Source: Bacillota bacterium (GTDB taxonomy: Bacteria > Bacillota > Bacilli > Paenibacillales > NBRC-103111). Taken from it: a stretch of DNA of 64,000 nt. Positions 24,795 to 32,101 of the stretch are shown here, piece after piece. How positions within the stretch are numbered: position 1 is the stretch's first letter; every line of letters begins with the position of its first letter. Both the position numbers and the translations under genes were made by a program. The notes below the pieces were generated by a model. That model saw nothing but the letters and a program-made list of their open reading frames with translations. It was not told the DNA's origin and searched no databases. The DNA is taken from assembly GCA_023393235.1 (NCBI GenBank), contig JAEWMH010000103.1, positions 26,790-90,789 on the forward strand. The letters are read 5' to 3'.

Positions 24795-25310
24795 ATGACC
24801 AATCATCCGGCAACAATGTACGCCTATCATGTGTGGGCCAATCAAGTGATCCTGGAGAAAATCCGGGAGCTTCCCCCTGAGGTGCTGAGTCTGGAGGTGA
24901 ACAGCTCATTTCCCACTCTCGCCCATGCGCTCAGCCATATTTATGCTGTGGATAAAATGTGGTATCTGGTGGTGACGGGAACCGGCATGCGGGAAGCCTT
25001 CGAGGAATGCCGGCCGCTGAATACGAGCATCCTGGATGCGGTGGAGCAATATATGGACTTATACGCGGAGCTGTCGGGTCTATTTCAACAGTGGCTGCGG
25101 GACCAGACTGATCTGGAGCAAACCCTTCTGCTGGATAATCCCTTTGCAGGCGTGCGCCAAACCCGTTTATCGGAGATACTGCTCCATCTGGTCAACCATG
25201 GCACCTACCACAGAGGCAATATATCCACCATGCTCCGTCAGCTTGGGTATGCCTCTGCCATGAACGATTACGCCTTTTTTTGGTATCAGGAGTCTGTGGA
25301 AGCTATATAG
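24795..25310 (+). CDS. DinB family protein
   Basis: A 171-aa four-helix protein. The metal-binding histidines sit in HALSHIYAVDKMW (about residues 44-56) and HLVNHGTYHRGNI (about 131-143), the classic DinB pattern of one His on helix 2 and two on helix 4. Members include thiol S-transferase-like enzymes; the substrate is unknown here. ATG 24795 has AAGGAGACCG upstream. A YdeI-like gene follows after 20 bases, so they may be cotranscribed. Confidence 0.85.
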   Translation: MTNHPATMYAYHVWANQVILEKIRELPPEVLSLEVNSSFPTLAHALSHIYAVDKMWYLVVTGTGMREAFEECRPLNTSILDAVEQYMDLYAELSGLFQQWLRDQTDLEQTLLLDNPFAGVRQTRLSEILLHLVNHGTYHRGNISTMLRQLGYASAMNDYAFFWYQESVEAI

Positions 25311-25371
25311 AGAAGGAGGCTGGCCCCGGTATGGACGTCCAAATCTGCTTGCGGCTACAACGCGGGAATCC

Positions 25372-25899
25372 TTGTGGGATTGGCTCGCGGAACATAGCAC
25401 TACGGAGAACTGCTGCTGGGTCATCGTAAGTATGGTGCCGGAGCCGGGGAAGCTGCTTTATCTGGACGCGGTGGAGGAGGCGTTGTGTGTCGGGTGGATT
25501 GACGGGGTGAAAAAGAAGCTGTCGGAGACCCAAACGGCACAGCGGCTGTCTCCCCGCAGTAAAACCAGCTCTTGGACGGAGCTGAACAAGGAGCGCGTCA
25601 GGCGGCTGGAGCGTCTTGGGCTGATGAGAGAGGAAGGGCGGAAGGTGCTTCCTAATATGTCTCCTGAAGCATTCCGGATTGATCCGGTTATCTGGCAAAG
25701 GCTGCAGGAGGAGGAAGCAGTTTATGGCAACTTTCTTGCGTTTCCGGAGCTATACCGGCGCATCCGGGTCGACACCATCCAGAGCTGCAAGCAGCAGCCG
25801 GAGCTGTTCCGGAGCAGACTGGATAAGTTCATGGCCAACACCAGGGAAAACAAGATGGTTGGCCAATGGCATGATAACGGGCGGCTGCTGGAGGAGTGA
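25372..25899 (+). CDS. YdeI/OmpD-associated family protein, 5' end probably frameshifted
   Basis: From TTG 25372 the frame encodes 175 aa with the features of YdeI/OmpD-associated proteins: LWDWLAEHSTTENCCWVIV, ALCVGWIDGVKKKL, QRLSPRSKTSSWTELNKERVRRLE and the RENKMVGQ tail. The usual start is not in frame. ATG 25331 sits behind GAAGGAGGCTGG, and the sequence ATGGACGTCCAAATCTG reads in the wrong frame. With one extra base after ATGGAC it would read MDRPNLLAATTRESLWDWLA and join smoothly, so one base seems missing near 25336. TTG 25372 is a fallback start. The family is sometimes called bacteriocin-protection protein; its function is poorly known. Confidence 0.7.
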   Translation: MWDWLAEHSTTENCCWVIVSMVPEPGKLLYLDAVEEALCVGWIDGVKKKLSETQTAQRLSPRSKTSSWTELNKERVRRLERLGLMREEGRKVLPNMSPEAFRIDPVIWQRLQEEEAVYGNFLAFPELYRRIRVDTIQSCKQQPELFRSRLDKFMANTRENKMVGQWHDNGRLLEE

Positions 25900-26002
25900 G
25901 GGGCTTTTACCTGTAGCCTGCCAGTATGGCGGGGGAGGTAACCAGATGGATGTAGAAAGGCAGTATGCAGGAGTGAATCCGAGGGGCAGGAGTGGTCAGT
26001 GT

Positions 26003-26189
26003 GCTAACGGAACTCAGCAACCCTTAGAAGCGGAAAATGGGCTTGCCGTGCGGCTAACGGAACTATGAAGCTCTTAAAGTGCCGGGGAGGCAGATTTTCC
26101 TGCAGATTCAGAGCCTAAGAGTCTCATAGTTCCGTTACATTTGAAACGGCGCCGATTTTGGCGTAAAACGGTCTTTAAGTTCCGTTATA
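26003..26189. repeat. Intergenic repeat cluster (CTAACGGAACT units, both orientations)
   Basis: Between the YdeI-like gene and the helix-turn-helix gene (440 bases without a gene), TAACGGAACT occurs forward at 26005 and 26055, and reversed (AGTTCCGTTA) ending at 26137 and 26187. The inner pair extends further: 26055-26076 and 26116-26137 are inverse copies over 22 bases with a few mismatches, so RNA from here could fold into a long hairpin. Each forward unit is followed by CCTTAG or CTCTTA. No coding sign is seen. Confidence 0.8.
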
Positions 26190-26261
26190 AGTGCGGCCTC
26201 ATTTAGGAGCTGACTGAATTTCCATTTTGCTCAAAAGAAATCATTCAAAATCCTGTCCAAA

Positions 26262-26321
26262 TGGTATAAGATGTATATACTGTCAGTTCAAACGGAGAGA
26301 GACCTTGGTTCTCTCTTTTTT
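26262..26321 (+). promoter_or_regulatory. Extended -10 promoter followed by leader terminator (possible attenuator)
   Basis: TGGTATAAG at 26262-26270 is a good extended -10 element. About 25 bases later, GAGAGA (26295-26300) and TCTCTC (26310-26315), with an ACC/GGT inner stem, form a hairpin followed by six T (26316-26321), a complete intrinsic terminator. The ribosome site and GTG start of the next gene follow at once. Transcripts from this promoter must pass the terminator to reach the gene. No alternative anti-terminator stem is obvious. Confidence 0.45.
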
Positions 26322-26339
26322 CATATTAGGGGGGTAAGC

Positions 26340-26708
26340 GTGAAACAAATCAATAGCAGTGCAATCATAAGCTCAGCTATAATTGGCTTGTCCATAGTAA
26401 TGAGCAGCTTCATCGTAACAGGCACCAGCGGCCCGGATGCCGTTCCAGTTTCAAGCGCGAGCATACCCATTGAAAATAAACCGTTAATGACCATTGCTGA
26501 AACGGCTAAGTATTTGAATTTAACGGAAAAACAGATCAGAACCATTATCTCTTCCGAAGAACAGGTGTTAAAAGCCACAAGCTCCTACGAAGGAATGATG
26601 TTCCCGGTAATCCGGATCGAAGGCGAGATTTACGTCGGAACGGAGGAATTAAAGGAATGGGTAAAGCAAGCGGTTTCGCTCAAAAAGGAATATGACTTGA
26701 AATTGTAG
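26340..26708 (+). CDS. Membrane-anchored helix-turn-helix (excisionase-like) protein
   Basis: A 122-aa protein. Residues 8-28 are hydrophobic (ISSAIIGLSIVMSSFIV) and likely a membrane anchor or signal. Residues about 47-115 form a MerR/excisionase-type domain: LMTIAETAKYLNLTEKQIRTI is a helix-turn-helix, and IRIEGEIYVGTEELKEWVKQ is the wing. A DNA-binding fold behind a membrane helix is unusual and may instead be a repurposed fold in an exported protein. GTG 26340 has AGGGGGG about 6 bases upstream. The gene is followed by a small membrane-protein gene 54 bases downstream. Confidence 0.65.
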   Translation: MKQINSSAIISSAIIGLSIVMSSFIVTGTSGPDAVPVSSASIPIENKPLMTIAETAKYLNLTEKQIRTIISSEEQVLKATSSYEGMMFPVIRIEGEIYVGTEELKEWVKQAVSLKKEYDLKL

Positions 26709-26761
26709 TGCCTATTGTAACGACATAGCGGCCAGAAAACCGTAACTTGGGAGTGAGAGGA

Positions 26762-27022
26762 ATGATCATTTTTGGAACAATCCTGGCGATTGCCATTGTA
26801 GCGATACTTTCCATTGTGCTGGCACCCGTTGGAGGAATTGTACTGCTGGCCGCAACCCTGGTCATAGCCTTGAACATTTACCAACAGAACAGACAAATAG
26901 CCGTTGATCTTCAAAAAATAAAGGAAAAGCTGAACATCGTGGAAGTCGATGATTTTAACCTGTCGAATGAGGAAATTGAAGAAGAGCTGGAAAGAGAATG
27001 GAATGAGCATAAGAATGAGTAG
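26762..27022 (+). CDS. Small membrane protein, hypothetical
   Basis: An 86-aa protein. Residues 1-38 are strongly hydrophobic (IIFGTILAIAIVAILSIVL, then GGIVLLAATLVIALNIY), giving one or two membrane helices. The rest is charged, helical and probably coiled coil (QIAVDLQKIKEKLNIVEVDD, then NEEIEEELEREWNEHK). ATG 26762 is used; GGGAGTGAGAGG lies just upstream. It probably shares a transcript with the preceding helix-turn-helix protein. Function unknown. Confidence 0.6.
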   Translation: MIIFGTILAIAIVAILSIVLAPVGGIVLLAATLVIALNIYQQNRQIAVDLQKIKEKLNIVEVDDFNLSNEEIEEELEREWNEHKNE

Positions 27023-27135
27023 AATGCTCGAAAACATGTTTTTCTCCCAGTAAGATGATATTATAGAAAGATATAACCCATTCAAATACTGGGGATTAAT
27101 TTGCTCCCAGTCCCCATACAAAGAGGTGCATCCAT

Positions 27136-27624
27136 ATGAGGCAGTTTCCCACGCATATTGTGGCTGTTTATGGAGTTGTTGAAAATGATCAGGGGGAGAT
27201 TTTGCTTTTAAAGTCGCGTAACCGAAACGTTTGGATGTTTCCGGGCGGGCAGGTGGAGCTGGGGGAAAACTTGATCGATGCTTTGGTCCGGGAGGCCAAA
27301 GAAGAAAGCAGCATGGACATTGCCGTACACCAGATGTTCAGTGTCGCATCCAATACATGCACTTATCCCGGTTACAATGGGTTTGGGCAGATTCCGCCTA
27401 AAGTTCTGATTGGATTCACGTGCCGTTATGTGGGTGGAGAGTTTCGCGAATCGGATGAAACCACGGAATGTCAGTGGGTCCCAAAAGCAGAAGTGTTGGA
27501 GCATCTCACGGTTCCGGATTTTATAGAAAAATATAAAACGTATTTGAATTTTACCGGTCAGGTGGAGTATATGGAGTATGTGACCAAACCGCAGTTTGAG
27601 GTTAAGCTGCAGCATCTGGTCTAA
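27136..27624 (+). CDS. Nudix hydrolase
   Basis: A 162-aa cytoplasmic protein with a perfect Nudix box, GGQVELGENLIDALVREAKE then ESSMDI, at about residues 36-61. It is expected to hydrolyse a nucleoside diphosphate derivative with Mg2+. The C-terminal region (TTECQWVPKAEVLEHLTVPD) is typical of ADP-ribose or NTP-type Nudix enzymes, but the substrate cannot be assigned. ATG 27136 has AAAGAGGTGC upstream. It is followed 47 bases later by a DUF3024 gene. Confidence 0.85.
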   Translation: MRQFPTHIVAVYGVVENDQGEILLLKSRNRNVWMFPGGQVELGENLIDALVREAKEESSMDIAVHQMFSVASNTCTYPGYNGFGQIPPKVLIGFTCRYVGGEFRESDETTECQWVPKAEVLEHLTVPDFIEKYKTYLNFTGQVEYMEYVTKPQFEVKLQHLV

Positions 27625-27671
27625 ACCTTGAACAATACCAGCACGCATTGCATACGTAAGGGGAGGTAGCC

Positions 27672-28007
27672 ATGGCGTTCGATGATTTTACCAAGAGGCG
27701 GATTGGGAAAATTCTTGATGCCTATATTGAGGCGAAGATTCCGGATGATTTCAAGGCTGAATACAAAATTCTGTATACCTTCCGGGGAAACAACATTACG
27801 CTGGTTCAGGAAATTCCGGCGTATCTGCCAGGCGAACGGGTGGAGCTGCCCATCTGCCAGTTCAGACTGGTAGACAATACATGGAGCGTCTATTGGCAGG
27901 ATAGTAGAAATCGATGGCATTTAGTCGAGGATATCGAGCCGATTGAGGATTTTAAGAGGCAGCTGATGAATATTGAAAAGCCTGAATTTAGCTACATGTG
28001 GCTGTAA
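27672..28007 (+). CDS. DUF3024 family protein
   Basis: A 111-aa soluble protein. MAFDDFTKRRIGKILDAYIE and the later ICQFRLVDNTWSVYWQDSRN, RWHLVE pattern match my memory of DUF3024, a short beta-rich family of unknown function. ATG 27672 has AAGGGGAGGTAG at good spacing. The next gene (GNAT) starts 26 bases downstream, so the two may be cotranscribed. Confidence 0.75.
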   Translation: MAFDDFTKRRIGKILDAYIEAKIPDDFKAEYKILYTFRGNNITLVQEIPAYLPGERVELPICQFRLVDNTWSVYWQDSRNRWHLVEDIEPIEDFKRQLMNIEKPEFSYMWL

Positions 28008-28032
28008 AATAAAGCTGTGGAGGTTGTGTTCT

Positions 28033-28461
28033 GTGATCCGGGAAGCCGAAGCCATCGACGAAGAACAGTTACGTACACTGTACCGCATGCTGGTGCCCAA
28101 CAGCAAAAAAATGGAAGTACAAAAAGAGCAGCTCCGCAAAATCCGGAACGACCCGATGAACTTTATCTTTGTTTATGAAGAAAACGGTGAGCTCTTAGGC
28201 AGCTTAACGCTTAATATCTGTATGCAAGCCTTGCATGGAGAAAGGCCGTACGCCATTGTCGAGAATGTCATCGTTCACGAGGATCATCGCGGCAAAAGCA
28301 TCGGCCAATCCCTATTCCGGCATGTGGAGACATATTGCAACTCCATCCATTGCCATCGTATTATGCTGCTAAGTAAAGCGACCCGGATCAGAGCCCACCA
28401 GTTTTTTGAACGGGAGGGATATGACGGTCAGGTCAGCAAAGGCTTCAAAAAGTATTTGTAA
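28033..28461 (+). CDS. GNAT family N-acetyltransferase
   Basis: A 142-aa acetyltransferase. The acetyl-CoA binding motif A is VENVIVHEDHRGKSIGQSLF (about residues 75-94, with the R/Q-x-x-G-x-G/A loop as RGKSIG), and the C-terminal FFEREGYDG is the usual GNAT end motif. The substrate is unknown. I chose GTG 28033 because TGGAGGTTG lies 9-12 bases upstream. A longer form would start inside the preceding DUF3024 gene. It converges on the minus-strand gene ending at 28479. Confidence 0.8.
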   Translation: MIREAEAIDEEQLRTLYRMLVPNSKKMEVQKEQLRKIRNDPMNFIFVYEENGELLGSLTLNICMQALHGERPYAIVENVIVHEDHRGKSIGQSLFRHVETYCNSIHCHRIMLLSKATRIRAHQFFEREGYDGQVSKGFKKYL

Positions 28462-28478
28462 CCATACTGTGCTTCGGG

Positions 28479-28937
28479 TTACCGGCACAAAATGGAATAA
28501 TAGGCTGCCGATTCTTCGACTAAATCCCAGGAAGACTGGCGGGGAGCACTGCTCCGCACCGAAGGAAGCCGGAGGTTTACATGCCGCGCGGCGCCGGCAG
28601 CGATTTTGGAACGGTGGCTGTGGGCCTCTGTCAAATCGTAGACCGCATGTTGCATGAGAGTAAGTTGATGGACAGGCCATTCTTGTCCCATTTGATGCAA
28701 GACCTGCGGGATCTCCCCAACAGGGCAGGAGCGGATGGTTCTCAGACAGGCTCCCCACTTGATCAAATCAATCCCCTTGCCGCTTACGGGGACCTCGCAG
28801 CCGCCATAGCCCACCTTGTTCTGGTACGTCAGCTTGAGCAGTACATACCAGCAACCGGAACGGACCGGCTTATATAAAAATGAAGGCCGAGAAGGAAAAG
28901 CGAAGAGCTCTATTCCCGTCAATTTCCCATTTTCCAA
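28479..28937 (-). CDS. Hypothetical protein
   Basis: A possible 152-aa protein reading left from TTG 28937, with GAAGGAGGTAC 6-7 bases before it on the minus strand. The composition is protein-like: GIELFAFPSRPSFLYKPVRS, then YVLLKLTYQNKVGYGGCEVP, then LTLMQHAVYDLTEAHSH. The YVLLKLTY...GYGGCEVP stretch loosely recalls the N-terminal capping strand region of enolase/mandelate-racemase superfamily proteins, but the catalytic barrel is absent and this could be chance. A longer frame from 28988 lacks a ribosome site. No neighbour suggests a role. Confidence 0.45.
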   Translation of the reverse strand: MENGKLTGIELFAFPSRPSFLYKPVRSGCWYVLLKLTYQNKVGYGGCEVPVSGKGIDLIKWGACLRTIRSCPVGEIPQVLHQMGQEWPVHQLTLMQHAVYDLTEAHSHRSKIAAGAARHVNLRLPSVRSSAPRQSSWDLVEESAAYYSILCR

Positions 28938-29034
28938 CCACTGTACCTCCTTCAATAGTTCAATGAACAATATGAAAATCATAACCAAATTCGATTTAAT
29001 TGTAAAAAGCGATATGGGGCGATTTTGAGTCGAT

Positions 29035-29067
29035 TTGCGATGTTTTTAGTCGAAAATGTATTATAAT
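29035..29067 (+). promoter_or_regulatory. Candidate promoter in an A/T-rich gap
   Basis: The 299-base gap 28938-29236 is A/T rich, unlike its surroundings. TATAAT at 29062-29067 is a consensus -10. The best -35-like element, TTGCGA at 29035-29040, is 21 bases away, so the pairing is poor. It would drive the gene starting at 29237. No other structure is seen in the gap. Confidence 0.35.
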
Positions 29068-29236
29068 CTCTCGTTAATTGGGTGATCATCGGAAAATCTC
29101 TGTTATTCTCTTGTTATCTCCGATCTTAATAGAAATTTAACAGCTTTTATAGCATCTAAATGAATTCCTCATGCAAAGGGATACATTTTGCTTACATTTC
29201 TGCAATTTACGCCGGCAAAAATAGAGGAGGTTTCGA

Positions 29237-29740
29237 TTGAAGGCTTCGATCACTGCAAATGGGCTGGCAAGTCCCGAGCTGAGCTGGTTATGCATTCAGC
29301 CTATGTTATTGGCTGTCCGCGGCAAAGACCTGGAGTCCAAGCGGGAGATGTATAACCGGCTGAATGAAGGGCAGCAGGCGTTATACCTGTTCTACTCCTT
29401 CCATAACCATACACAAACCGTTGCGGAGTTTTATTGGTTTGCGGCTTACAACATCCGCGAGCTGCATGTATGGGGAGGAATAAGCCGGGCTGCGCTGTTT
29501 TTTCAAGACGGTGAGTTGGCCGGTTTGCTGGAGGAAATGGAGTCTGTGCTGGACAAGGCCGCGGAACGGTATAATCCCGCCAGTCCTTCTGACCTGGAGC
29601 AGGACCCGGAGCTGGCCGGTACCCTCTTACAACTGCATGCCCGTTATAGGGTTTGCGCGGAACAAAGCATCCACCGGATGAATGCATGGGTGTTGGCCCA
29701 TCAGGACAGCTTTCTGGAGATAAAGGAGTCCAAGGAATAG
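29237..29740 (+). CDS. Hypothetical protein
   Basis: A 167-aa soluble, mostly helical protein (LEEMESVLDKAAERYN, LLQLHARYRVCAEQSIHRMN) with an aromatic-rich middle (LYLFYSFHNHTQTVAEFYWF). No family is recognised and no signal peptide is present. The TTG start at 29237 sits 7 bases after AGAGGAGG, a strong site. It is followed 56 bases later by a VOC-family gene. Confidence 0.65.
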   Translation: MKASITANGLASPELSWLCIQPMLLAVRGKDLESKREMYNRLNEGQQALYLFYSFHNHTQTVAEFYWFAAYNIRELHVWGGISRAALFFQDGELAGLLEEMESVLDKAAERYNPASPSDLEQDPELAGTLLQLHARYRVCAEQSIHRMNAWVLAHQDSFLEIKESKE

Positions 29741-29796
29741 GCAGGCCAGCACCGGAGATACTATAATCCATGTATGGGAAAGGCAGGGTACACGGG

Positions 29797-30192
29797 ATGA
29801 TTCAACGGATAGGACAAATTATGCTCTATGTAAATAATCAGGATGAGGCGCGGCAGTTTTGGACAGAGCAAGCCGGATTCCATGTGGTTGCCGAAGAGGA
29901 CAATGGCGAAGGCATGAGATGGATTGAAATTGCCCCGGCCCCGAATGCTGAAACCAGCATTATTCTTCATGATAAAGCGTTTGTGGCCAGCATGTCGCCG
30001 GACATGAATCTGGGTACACCCTCCTTGATGTTTTTCTCCGAGGATCTGGATCAGCTGTATGCCGATTTTAAGGCCAAGCAGGTAACCGTAGGTGAATTGG
30101 TCACCCTGCCCTTTGGACGTGTGTTCAATTTTGCCGACCGGGAGGACAATTATTTTGCGGTGATGGAAAAGAAGGACACAACACGCAGTTAA
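29797..30192 (+). CDS. VOC (glyoxalase/bleomycin-resistance) family protein
   Basis: A 131-aa cytoplasmic protein of the vicinal-oxygen-chelate fold. It opens MIQRIGQIMLYVNNQDEARQ and has WTEQAGFHVV, then the second module LMFFSEDLDQLYADFKAKQV and a terminal FADREDNYFAV, the usual Glu/Asp-bearing strand. The substrate is unknown. ATG 29797 begins at the expected position; the in-frame ATG 29770 would add nine residues not usual in the family. A strong terminator follows. Confidence 0.8.
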   Translation: MIQRIGQIMLYVNNQDEARQFWTEQAGFHVVAEEDNGEGMRWIEIAPAPNAETSIILHDKAFVASMSPDMNLGTPSLMFFSEDLDQLYADFKAKQVTVGELVTLPFGRVFNFADREDNYFAVMEKKDTTRS

Positions 30193-30225
30193 GGTAGACA
30201 TTCGCTTGCTCTTACCGGATAAACC

Positions 30226-30265
30226 AGCCCTTTACCACCCGAATGCGGAGGTAAGGGCTTTTTTT
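30226..30265 (+). terminator. Rho-independent terminator after the VOC gene
   Basis: AGCCCTTTACC (30226-30236) pairs with GGTAAGGGCT (30250-30259) with one bulge, followed by seven T. It separates the accessory stretch from the metal-uptake operons. Confidence 0.85.
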
Positions 30266-30278
30266 CGTTCAAAAAAAT

Positions 30279-30332
30279 AAATGATAATGTTTATCATTTC
30301 GCTTGACAAAACAACCCCGGAGAAATTATGTT
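30279..30332 (+). promoter_or_regulatory. Promoter with Fur-family operator before the TroABCD-type operon
   Basis: A perfect 9-bp inverted repeat, AAATGATAA (30279-30287) and TTATCATTT (30291-30299) with spacer TGT, lies just before TTGACA (30303-30308). TATGTT at 30327-30332 is the -10 (18-base spacer). The core TGATAATGTTTATCA differs at one position from the Bacillus Fur 7-1-7 box (TGATAAT-N-ATTATCA) and more from Zur boxes, as I remember them. A Fur-family repressor bound here would touch the -35 element. Which metal is sensed is not certain. Confidence 0.75.
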
Positions 30333-30398
30333 GTATGAAAGAATATATTTTGCCTATGGGAAACAATATTAACTTTACGAAAATAGGAGGATTAAAGA

Positions 30399-31361
30399 AT
30401 GGGAATCAGACTGGGCAAGTGGCGGGTATGGATGAGTGCAGTGGCGTTGGCAGCTGCAATGGCCGTGATGACGGCCTGCGGGGACAACGGCAATGGCTCA
30501 GCGGGCGGCGCAGAGGAAGGGAAAATCCGGATTGTCACCACCATTGCCCAAATTGCGGAACCCTTATCCGTGATCGGAGGGGATAAGATGAGTGTGCAGA
30601 GTCTGATGGGACCAGGCGTCGATCCCCATCTGTACAACGCTACACAAGGCGACATCGGCAAGCTGGAGAACAGCGATATGATTTTTTACAGCGGACTTCA
30701 TCTGGAGGCCAATATGGTCCGGGTTTTCGAGGAAATGGGCAAGAAAAAACCAACCCTGGGGATTGGGGAAACCTTGTCCAAGGACCGGTTATTAAAGGAT
30801 GAGGAAGGTAACACCGACCCGCATATCTGGTTCGACATTGAGCTGTGGAAGCAGAGCCTCGGGGCAGCGACAGAGAAGCTGAAGGAGCATGCGAAGGAAC
30901 ATGCGGACTATTTCGAAGCCAACAAGGTCAACTATTTTGCCGAGCTGGATGCCTTGAAGGAGGAGTCTGTAAAGAAGCTGGGGGAAATCCCCAAGGAGAA
31001 ACGGGTGCTGATTACCGCTCACGATGCCTTCGGCTACTTCGGCCGGATGCTGGGTCTGGAGGTCATTGGGCTTCAAGGCCTGAGCACGGAGGATGAAGTG
31101 GGACTGACGGATATTGAGGATACGGTGAAGCTGCTGACGGATTACAAGGTGCCTGCTGTGTTTGTGGAAAGCAGCATTAACCCGGCTTCCATCCAGGCGG
31201 TAATTGAAGGGGCCAAAAAGAAGGGGCTGGACGTGAAGCAAGGAGGAGAATTATTCTCCGATGCCATGGGCGCTGCGGGAAGCAAAGAAGGCACCTATAC
31301 CGGCATGTACCGCCACAATGTGGAGACCATCTACAAGGCGCTAAGCGGGAAGGGGGAATAA
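30399..31361 (+). CDS. Zn/Mn ABC transporter substrate-binding lipoprotein (TroA/ZnuA type)
   Basis: A 320-aa lipoprotein that captures a divalent metal outside the membrane. The signal peptide ends in VMTAC, with Cys27 lipidated. The cluster A-I metal-binding ligands are His77 (VDPHLY), His142 (DPHIWFD), His208 (ITAHDAF) and Asp288 (LFSDAMG), all intact. The His-His-His-Asp set is that of TroA/ZnuA; manganese-specific PsaA-type proteins have Glu at the third place. There is no His-rich loop between the lobes, unlike many ZnuA. It has TAGGAGGATT upstream of ATG 30399. It is first of four genes and controlled by the Fur-family operator. Confidence 0.9.
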   Translation: MGIRLGKWRVWMSAVALAAAMAVMTACGDNGNGSAGGAEEGKIRIVTTIAQIAEPLSVIGGDKMSVQSLMGPGVDPHLYNATQGDIGKLENSDMIFYSGLHLEANMVRVFEEMGKKKPTLGIGETLSKDRLLKDEEGNTDPHIWFDIELWKQSLGAATEKLKEHAKEHADYFEANKVNYFAELDALKEESVKKLGEIPKEKRVLITAHDAFGYFGRMLGLEVIGLQGLSTEDEVGLTDIEDTVKLLTDYKVPAVFVESSINPASIQAVIEGAKKKGLDVKQGGELFSDAMGAAGSKEGTYTGMYRHNVETIYKALSGKGE

Positions 31362-31363
31362 CT

Positions 31364-32101
31364 ATGCTACCTGTACTCAGTGTCAAAAGCTTAAGCGCAT
31401 CCTATCACCGCAACAAGGTGCTGGATGGAGTGGATTTTCAGGTGCGGCCCGGCACCATGACGGGAATCGTGGGGCCTAACGGGGCGGGAAAGTCCACGCT
31501 GCTGAAGGTGATGCTTAATCTTCATCCCCGGCTGGCAGGTGAGGTATCCTTTTTTGGCTCCGGGTATAATCAGGTGAAAGCACGGATCGGTTATGTTCCG
31601 CAGCGGGGTTCGGTGGATTGGGATTTTCCCACAGATGCTCTGGATGTAGTGTTGATGGGACTGTACGGCCAGATCGGCTGGCTGAAGTGGCCCAAACGGC
31701 AGCATAAGGAAAAGGCTATGCAGGCTTTGGACGAAATGGGAATGGCGGATTACGCCAAACGCCAGATCAGCCAGCTGTCAGGCGGACAGCAGCAGCGGGT
31801 GTTTTTGGCCAGAGCGCTGGCCCAGGAAGCGGAGCTGTACTTTCTGGATGAGCCGTTGGCAGGTGTGGATGCAGCTACGGAGCGGGCCATTATGCAGACC
31901 TTGAAGACGCTGAAGGAAATGGGGAAAACCGTCCTGGTGGTCCACCATGATCTGCAGACGGTGGAGGATTATTTTGACCATCTGCTGCTGCTGAACCGGA
32001 AGGTGATGGCCCATGGTCCAACGGATGAGGTATTCACGAAGGAGCACATCTTCAAAACCTATGGCGGCGTGCTGCGCTGGATGGGGGAGAAATCCGGATG
32101 A
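31364..32101 (+). CDS. Metal ABC transporter ATP-binding protein (TroB type)
   Basis: A 245-aa ABC ATPase. Walker A GPNGAGKST is at about residues 36-44, Q-loop region YVPQRGSVDWDFP, signature LSGGQQQR at about 138-145, Walker B LYFLDEPLAG and a switch His in VVHHDL. The YVPQRGSVDWDFP stretch is characteristic of the Mn/Zn ATPases. It starts two bases after the lipoprotein gene ends, with GAAGGGGGAATAACT ahead, and its stop overlaps the first permease start. Confidence 0.92.
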   Translation: MLPVLSVKSLSASYHRNKVLDGVDFQVRPGTMTGIVGPNGAGKSTLLKVMLNLHPRLAGEVSFFGSGYNQVKARIGYVPQRGSVDWDFPTDALDVVLMGLYGQIGWLKWPKRQHKEKAMQALDEMGMADYAKRQISQLSGGQQQRVFLARALAQEAELYFLDEPLAGVDAATERAIMQTLKTLKEMGKTVLVVHHDLQTVEDYFDHLLLLNRKVMAHGPTDEVFTKEHIFKTYGGVLRWMGEKSG

